Shown here: in pieces, positions 41,702-45,773 of the stretch
Position numbering within the stretch: position 1 is the stretch's first letter
Layout of the letters: each line of letters opens with the position of its first letter
NCBI GenBank assembly: GCA_045585955.1
Contig: JAZMZK010000071.1
Coordinates: forward strand, 1 to 45,773
Length of the DNA stretch: 45,773 bases
DNA from: SIG78 sp045585955
Lineage (GTDB): Bacteria; Verrucomicrobiota; Lentisphaeria; Victivallales; Victivallaceae
Direction: 5' to 3'
The notes under the pieces: model-generated
Told to the model about the DNA's origin: nothing
Seen by the model: the letters and a program-made list of their open reading frames with translations, nothing else
Databases searched by the model: none
Position numbers and translations under genes: made by a program

Positions 41702-41730
41702 ATTATCATTTTTTACTGTTCAGTCGGCAA
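41702..41730 (-). promoter_or_regulatory. Promoter of the giant kinase gene
   Basis: Minus strand: TTGCCG (41730-41725), 17 bp, GATAAT (41707-41702). The remaining leader to 41534 holds a TTGCCCGGGCAA palindrome and no supported gene. Confidence 0.45.
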
Positions 41731-41766
41731 GTATACTGCTCATCCGGCAACACTGCTTTTTTTACC

Positions 41767-42750
41767 TTACTGGAGCAAACTTCCCAAATCTGCGATCAAT
41801 TCGTCGTAAGAGTAATACCGGTCTTCCGGATAACGCTGCATCATCTTCCGGATTATATTTATACAATTCTGCGAACAGGTTCCGCCGAAACTGCTGAGCA
41901 TCGGCGGAGAGTTTGCCAATGTATCGTTGTACACTTCCATCGGAGTAGAACCGTTGAACGGCTTTTGACCGGTCAGCAGAAAAAACATGGTCGCTCCCAG
42001 CGAAAAAATATCGCTGCGGAAATCAGCATTTTTGCCATCGGAATATTGTTCCGGACTCATATACCCCGGCGTTCCCAATCCGGAACGGGCCATGGTGATA
42101 TTGGTATCTTCGTCATCACACTGTTTGGAGAGGCCGAAATCCAGCAGTTTCAAGTGATAATCTTCGTTGAGCATAATGTTTTCGGGCTTGATATCCCGGT
42201 GGATCACCGAAAAATTATCCCAGATATACTGCAATGCCACAGCAGTTTCATAGGCTATCTGCAAAGTAGCATGTTCATCAAAAACGAACTCATCTTTAAG
42301 CTGTTTGAGATTTTTGCCGTTGATGTACTCCATAATGATAAACGCATCTTCATCGGTTTCCCAGTAATCAATAACTTTGGCAATGCGTTCTTCGCCGGTT
42401 ATGTTGGCAAGCAGATTGGCTTCCCGGCGGAAGCGTTTACGGTTGGTCATATCGGCATTACGCAGAACTTTAAGTACATAGCGTATACCCACATTATCCA
42501 GCGGGTGGCACAAAAAGAGATCTCCGCACCCGCCACTGTTTAAATGGCTCAACACCCTGTATTTATTGCCGATGGTGTTGCCGGGGGCAATAACGATCTT
42601 CTGTTTTTTTACAAAACGGCAAGTCGGACAGCGCAGCATATCAGCCTGCCCGGCATCCGATTCAAGCGGGGTATTGCAAACAGGACATAACTCGCAATCA
42701 GGACGAACCCCCGAAGCATCCATTACGATAGTCTTATCTATATCTGACAT
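41767..42750 (-). CDS. Soluble Ser/Thr protein kinase with N-terminal zinc-ribbon
   Basis: A 327-residue Hanks-type kinase. A small zinc-ribbon-like segment has C22/C25 (CPVC) and C41/C44 (CPTC). The kinase domain has the glycine loop NSGGCGDLF (71-79), K94 in YVLKVLR, HRDIKPEN with D186, DFG at 204-206, GTPGYMSPEQ and DIFSLGATMFFLL. It has no membrane segment. The N-terminus MSDIDKTIVMD contains an isolated threonine that resembles FHA-binding phosphosites (inference). It is upstream of the giant kinase in the same direction, separated by about 230 bases with a second promoter. The Shine-Dalgarno is weak (GGTTGA). Confidence 0.92.
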   Translation of the reverse strand: MSDIDKTIVMDASGVRPDCELCPVCNTPLESDAGQADMLRCPTCRFVKKQKIVIAPGNTIGNKYRVLSHLNSGGCGDLFLCHPLDNVGIRYVLKVLRNADMTNRKRFRREANLLANITGEERIAKVIDYWETDEDAFIIMEYINGKNLKQLKDEFVFDEHATLQIAYETAVALQYIWDNFSVIHRDIKPENIMLNEDYHLKLLDFGLSKQCDDEDTNITMARSGLGTPGYMSPEQYSDGKNADFRSDIFSLGATMFFLLTGQKPFNGSTPMEVYNDTLANSPPMLSSFGGTCSQNCINIIRKMMQRYPEDRYYSYDELIADLGSLLQ

Positions 42751-42795
42751 CAGTCAACCATTTTTTTGAAAACAACATGACAAAAACACATGAAT

Positions 42796-42823
42796 AATGT
42801 ATACTTTAATTTAAAAATGTCAA
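42796..42823 (-). promoter_or_regulatory. Promoter of the soluble kinase gene
   Basis: Minus strand: TTGACA (42823-42818), 16 bp, TACATT (42801-42796). Confidence 0.5.
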
Positions 42824-42948
42824 GATTTTACCTGGTATTTTTTTATATTATTTTTTACCGCAAAGGCGCTTGCAGTATTTGGGGAGGGCTGCTTCCAGAT
42901 AAAGTTCTTTTTTACTTTATAAGCTCCTGACCTTGTTCAGCAAACGGC

Positions 42949-43422
42949 TTATTCCTCTTGCCAGGTGTGCCAGGGATTTTCCACTAAATAAGCGTTGCGG
43001 TAACGCTTGTCGCCGGAAACTTCCTGCAATACCCAAGGGGGCATTGCAAACTCTTCATCGGTGCTGGAAAGTTCGATTTCAGCTACGGCAAGCCCGGCGT
43101 TATCACCTTCAAAAATATCTATCTCCCAGGTGTGAGAGCCAACTTTTTCCAGATAGCGGGTCTTGCGGATAAATCTGCCGCTGCCGAATTCGGAAAACAT
43201 GGTATCCAGATCTTCCGGAGGGATCTCGTACTCGAACTCGCTGCGGGCTATACCTTTTGAGGCACCTTTGATGGTCAGAAAGGCTTTATCATCTGCCAGC
43301 CGCAGCCGCAGCGAGATTTTTTCGGTGCGGATGAGATACCCTTGCATTATTTGGATACCTTTTTCCGGCTTCTGCCACTTATTTAAATCGACTAAAAACT
43401 TCCGTTCGATTTCGCAACCCAT
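42949..43422 (-). CDS. CYTH-domain triphosphatase
   Basis: A 157-residue protein. The CYTH signature ExExK is at E4-I-E6-R-K8 in CEIERKFLV. It continues with ISLRLRL, FLTIKGAS, RSEFEYEIP, RKTRYLE, WEIDIFEG and VAEIELSS, the ordered charged beta strands of the tunnel fold. Short bacterial members hydrolyse inorganic triphosphate or thiamine triphosphate; cyclase activity is less likely. The start at 43422 is chosen from three in-frame ATGs because AAGGAG stands 7 bases upstream. Confidence 0.9.
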   Translation of the reverse strand: MGCEIERKFLVDLNKWQKPEKGIQIMQGYLIRTEKISLRLRLADDKAFLTIKGASKGIARSEFEYEIPPEDLDTMFSEFGSGRFIRKTRYLEKVGSHTWEIDIFEGDNAGLAVAEIELSSTDEEFAMPPWVLQEVSGDKRYRNAYLVENPWHTWQEE

Positions 43423-43446
43423 AACCATACTCCTTTTTTTTTGCAA

Positions 43447-43475
43447 AATATAACACCGCAAACAGGCAATGTCAA
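43447..43475 (-). promoter_or_regulatory. Promoter of the CYTH gene
   Basis: Minus strand: TTGACA (43475-43470), 17 bp, TATATT (43452-43447); a near-consensus arrangement that lies directly upstream of dxs on the other strand. Confidence 0.75.
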
Positions 43476-43500
43476 ACAAATTGGATTATATTACCATATT

Positions 43501-45366
43501 ATGAATATTCTTGAAAAAATTTCAAAACCATCTGATTTACGCAATTTAACTGCCGACGAGCTGGAACAGCTGGCTCTTGAGCTGCGGGAGCGCATTGTTT
43601 CGGTAGTTGCCCGGCAGGGCGGTCATCTGGCACCCAATCTGGGCACGGTGGAGCTGACCATAGCGCTGCTGCGGAGTTTTGATCTGCCAGCTGAACGCAT
43701 CATCTGGGATGTTGGCCATCAGAGCTATTCTTACAAACTCCTGACCGGGCGGCAGAAAGAGTTTGAAAAATTACGGGAATTCAATGGCTGCTGCGGATTC
43801 CCTGTCCGCAACGAAAATATTTTTGATTCATACGGTGCCGGACACGCCGGAGTGGCGATCTCGGCAGCGTTGGGCATGTGTGCTGCTCAAAAGCCCAATG
43901 ACCGCAGCAAAGTTATTGCCGTTGCCGGTGATGGAGCCATCGCTTCCGGTGTGGCGCTGGAAGGGTTGAACCAGGTGCGCGCCCACGGCAGAAATCTGGT
44001 CATTATCTTAAACGACAATAAAATGGCGATCTCGCAGAATGTGGGGGCGCTCTCCAAAGTGCTGAACCGCATGATGACAAGTTTCCGCTACCGCTGGATA
44101 AAAAACAGCACCAAAGCCCTGATAAATCTCCTGCCCAAATCCCAAAGCATCACCAATTTTATCAAAAATGTGGAAGATACGGCAAAACATCTCTTTCTCC
44201 CCAGCGAACCCTTTGAATCACTGGGTATTCGCTATCTCGGACCCATCAACGGACATAACGTACATGATATGGAACGGGCGTTTGCAGCGGTCAAGCGGGA
44301 CGATCGCCCGGTGATAATCCATATAGTCACTCAAAAGGGCAAAGGTTACGCCCCGGCAGAAGCTGCTCCGGAACGCTTTCACGGCGTGGGGGCTTTTGAT
44401 GCGGCAAATGGCAAGCCCATAAAAAAATCTACTCCCGGCTTTTCGGCGGCTTTCGGCAAAGCTGCTTGCCGTTTGGCGGAAAAAGATCCGGATATTTCTG
44501 CTGTGGTCGCCGCCATGACTTCCGGGGTGGGGTTAAGTGATTTTGCCCAAAAATTCCCCGACCGCTTTTACGATGCGGGCATGGCGGAAGGTCATGCGGT
44601 AAGTTTTTCTTCCGGTTTGGCGGCGGCGGGCAAAACGGTGATTTGTGCTATTTACGCAACTTTTATGCAGCGCAGTCTGGACAACATTTTCCACGATGTT
44701 TGCTTAATGGATCTGCCGGTGATCTTTGCCCTTGACCGGGCGGGATTGGTGGAAGACGGCCCCACGCATCATGGCATATACGATCTGGGCTTTCTCTTGG
44801 GCTTGAACAACTTAACAATCATGCAGCCGGCTTGCGAAGCCGAAGTTTACCCGATGCTGGAGTACGCTGTAAAACTCCATTCTCCGGTGGTGATCCGCTA
44901 CCCCCGGGGCAGCAGCGGCAGTGATTTACGCTCCGACATTCCCCCCATTTCCGCCATAGAAAAACCCGGTTCAACGGTCTGGCGGCAGGGCAGCGATCTG
45001 GCGATCTACGCCGTGGGTGCCGAAGCGGTGCGGGCGTTGGAAATAGCTGATTTACTGCAAGAAAAATACGCTCTTTCAGCCAAAGTAGTAAATGTGAGAT
45101 TTCTCAAACCGTTTGACGGAAATGAGTTGCAGAAAGATTTGCAAGCTGTGCCAGTATTTACGCTGGAAGATCATGTGACTGCCACCGGCTTTGCTGCCAT
45201 CGCCGCCGGGTGTGCCGCCGAACTTGCCACGCCATACAAATTGCACTCATTCGGCATAAAAGCAGATCAAGCCCCAACTTTCGGAGCAGTAAATAAATTA
45301 CGCGAGAGCTTGCAGCTGGATACAGAATCTATCGCCAGAGCCATTGCAGAAACGCAATACCCCTAA
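43501..45366 (+). CDS. dxs: 1-deoxy-D-xylulose-5-phosphate synthase
   Basis: A 621-residue thiamine-diphosphate enzyme that condenses pyruvate and glyceraldehyde 3-phosphate, the first step of the MEP isoprenoid route. Motifs: GGHLAPNLGTVELT, WDVGHQSYSYK, GAGHAGVAISAALG, VAGDGAIASG and the metal loop NDNKMAIS, VTQKGKGY-PAE, AEGHAVSFSSGLA with the catalytic Glu, YATFMQRSLDN, DRAGLVEDGPTHHG and IRYPRG. The motif usually read AEQHAV is AEGHAV here, and the His before the KILTGR loop is Tyr. The start at 43501 matches the family N-terminus; the upstream 20 codons are promoter. There is no Shine-Dalgarno, and a TATATT 8 bases before the ATG suggests a leaderless message (inference). Confidence 0.93.
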   Translation: MNILEKISKPSDLRNLTADELEQLALELRERIVSVVARQGGHLAPNLGTVELTIALLRSFDLPAERIIWDVGHQSYSYKLLTGRQKEFEKLREFNGCCGFPVRNENIFDSYGAGHAGVAISAALGMCAAQKPNDRSKVIAVAGDGAIASGVALEGLNQVRAHGRNLVIILNDNKMAISQNVGALSKVLNRMMTSFRYRWIKNSTKALINLLPKSQSITNFIKNVEDTAKHLFLPSEPFESLGIRYLGPINGHNVHDMERAFAAVKRDDRPVIIHIVTQKGKGYAPAEAAPERFHGVGAFDAANGKPIKKSTPGFSAAFGKAACRLAEKDPDISAVVAAMTSGVGLSDFAQKFPDRFYDAGMAEGHAVSFSSGLAAAGKTVICAIYATFMQRSLDNIFHDVCLMDLPVIFALDRAGLVEDGPTHHGIYDLGFLLGLNNLTIMQPACEAEVYPMLEYAVKLHSPVVIRYPRGSSGSDLRSDIPPISAIEKPGSTVWRQGSDLAIYAVGAEAVRALEIADLLQEKYALSAKVVNVRFLKPFDGNELQKDLQAVPVFTLEDHVTATGFAAIAAGCAAELATPYKLHSFGIKADQAPTFGAVNKLRESLQLDTESIARAIAETQYP

Positions 45367-45444
45367 CGATTCAAGGCATTTTTCGTTGATTTACAGCATC
45401 TTCCACGCAAAAAGCGTTCAAAAGCGGCGAAGAGTATTCAATTA

Positions 45445-45471
45445 ATGTAACGCCCCGTGTTATCGTTACAT
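45445..45471. promoter_or_regulatory. Perfect 8-bp inverted repeat upstream of the AlbA_2-type gene
   Basis: ATGTAACG, 11 bp, CGTTACAT. No T run, so an operator is more likely than a terminator. The surrounding 45367-45599 segment carries no other supported gene. Confidence 0.45.
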
Positions 45472-45531
45472 CCTGTCAAGGGGAATGGATTTATAGTAAA
45501 AATAAGAATTCAGACAAATATTGCAATTTGA

Positions 45532-45560
45532 TTGAAAAAAGCCACTTGCTGTGATATATT
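45532..45560 (+). promoter_or_regulatory. Promoter of the AlbA_2-type gene
   Basis: TTGAAA, 17 bp, TATATT; the predicted start is about 33 bases before the ATG. Confidence 0.6.
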
Positions 45561-45599
45561 ACCATCGAAGTTACAGATGAATAAAAATAGAGGTAAAGA

Positions 45600-45773
45600 A
45601 TGTTGACAGAAGCTGAACTGAAAAAATTATTAACAGATCTTGAATCTGAAACAGTCGAACGTTCCAGAGCTTTTGATAAGGCTGAAAAAATGGGACAGGC
45701 TATCAGTGCTTTTGCCAACGACTTGCCGGGACGGAAACAACCGGGATATCTTCTGCTTGGAGTAGAAAATGAT
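45600..45773 (+). CDS. AlbA_2/Schlafen-type (divergent AAA-4) domain protein, 5' fragment
   Basis: The first 58 codons are visible. They contain LESETVERSRAFDKAEKMGQ, then AISAFANDLPG and GYLLLGVEND, which match the start of the AlbA_2 (PF04326-type) domain found in putative transcriptional regulators and in some phage-defence proteins. AGAGGTAAAG lies just ahead of the ATG. The C-terminal part, which would decide the function, is outside the window. Confidence 0.75.
   Translation, partial: MLTEAELKKLLTDLESETVERSRAFDKAEKMGQAISAFANDLPGRKQPGYLLLGVEND

Noticed and set aside
41570..41714. A 46-codon minus-strand ORF between the kinases
   Set aside because: No Shine-Dalgarno, no recognisable peptide, and it lies in the leader of the giant kinase.
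43441..43500. N-terminal extension of dxs to 43441
   Set aside because: It covers the promoter of the CYTH gene, and the family N-terminus begins at 43501.
1..45773. tRNA, rRNA or other standard RNA genes
   Set aside because: I saw no cloverleaf, rRNA or known RNA core motif in the intergenic segments; a covariance search would be needed to exclude small ones.

Overview
The window looks like a chromosomal segment of a Gram-negative-type, polysaccharide-using anaerobe, most likely of the Lentisphaerae/Victivallales or a related PVC lineage. The reasons are the type II pseudopilin-like protein with an H-x-DG tail, the large sodium:solute symporters, GH29 and other glycan-active genes, big Ser/Thr kinases with accessory domains, and a DAP-type MurE. 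The placement is inferred from gene style, not from a phylogenetic marker. Most intergenic regions carry readable sigma70-like promoters (TTGNNN, 16-18 bp, TATNNT) and clear hairpin-plus-T-run terminators.

Layout. 1-141: left end of an IS3/IS150-like element running off the window. 203-1063: a mannonate-oxidoreductase-like SDR. 1278-2901: mcsA-mcsB (protein arginine kinase pair), then an orphan hybrid-membrane histidine kinase, an amidohydrolase and an EamA exporter. 6682-10264 (minus): BamE-like lipoprotein, murF, murE, divergent from a small basic lipoprotein. 10862-12961: EF-hand membrane protein of unknown function. 13112-15283: DUF523/DUF1722 protein and proA. 15311-17196: an SGNH esterase and an alpha/beta hydrolase. 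17335-20388: EIIA-CBS fusion, phosphodiester glycosidase family protein, phosphofructokinase. 20593-25515: two tandem near-identical ~785-aa SSS symporters, each with its own duplicated promoter. 25571-25900: a 164-nt imperfect palindrome followed by two abutting short tandem arrays in inverted relationship. 25961-27286: cytoplasmic neutral-ceramidase-like protein. 27410-29475: trpBA with a complete trp attenuator and a leader peptide. 29522-36869: a glycan-related block (metallophosphoesterase, secreted protein, 902-aa secreted glycosidase-like protein, pseudopilin, alpha-L-fucosidase), the last four transcribed from one near-consensus promoter and closed by a terminator. 37098-42750: a giant transmembrane Ser/Thr kinase and a soluble Ser/Thr kinase, both with N-terminal CxxC zinc-ribbon segments. 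42949-45366: CYTH triphosphatase divergent from dxs. 45600-end: start of an AlbA_2/Schlafen-type protein.

The strongest unlisted signal is the trp attenuator at 29351-29475: an 18-aa leader peptide containing Trp-Arg-Trp, mutually exclusive 1:2, 2:3 and 3:4 pairings, and a terminator, followed by a second terminator before trpB. The TrpA it controls retains its catalytic Glu and Asp but lacks the glycine-rich phosphate-binding motifs, so the operon may serve indole salvage rather than indole-glycerol-phosphate cleavage (inference). Other items worth checking are a McsB whose phosphagen-kinase cysteine is serine, the palindrome plus double repeat array at 25571-25900, the pseudopilin inside the fucosidase operon, and the giant kinase whose ~1,000-residue non-cytoplasmic part carries LamG-like and ankyrin-like regions.
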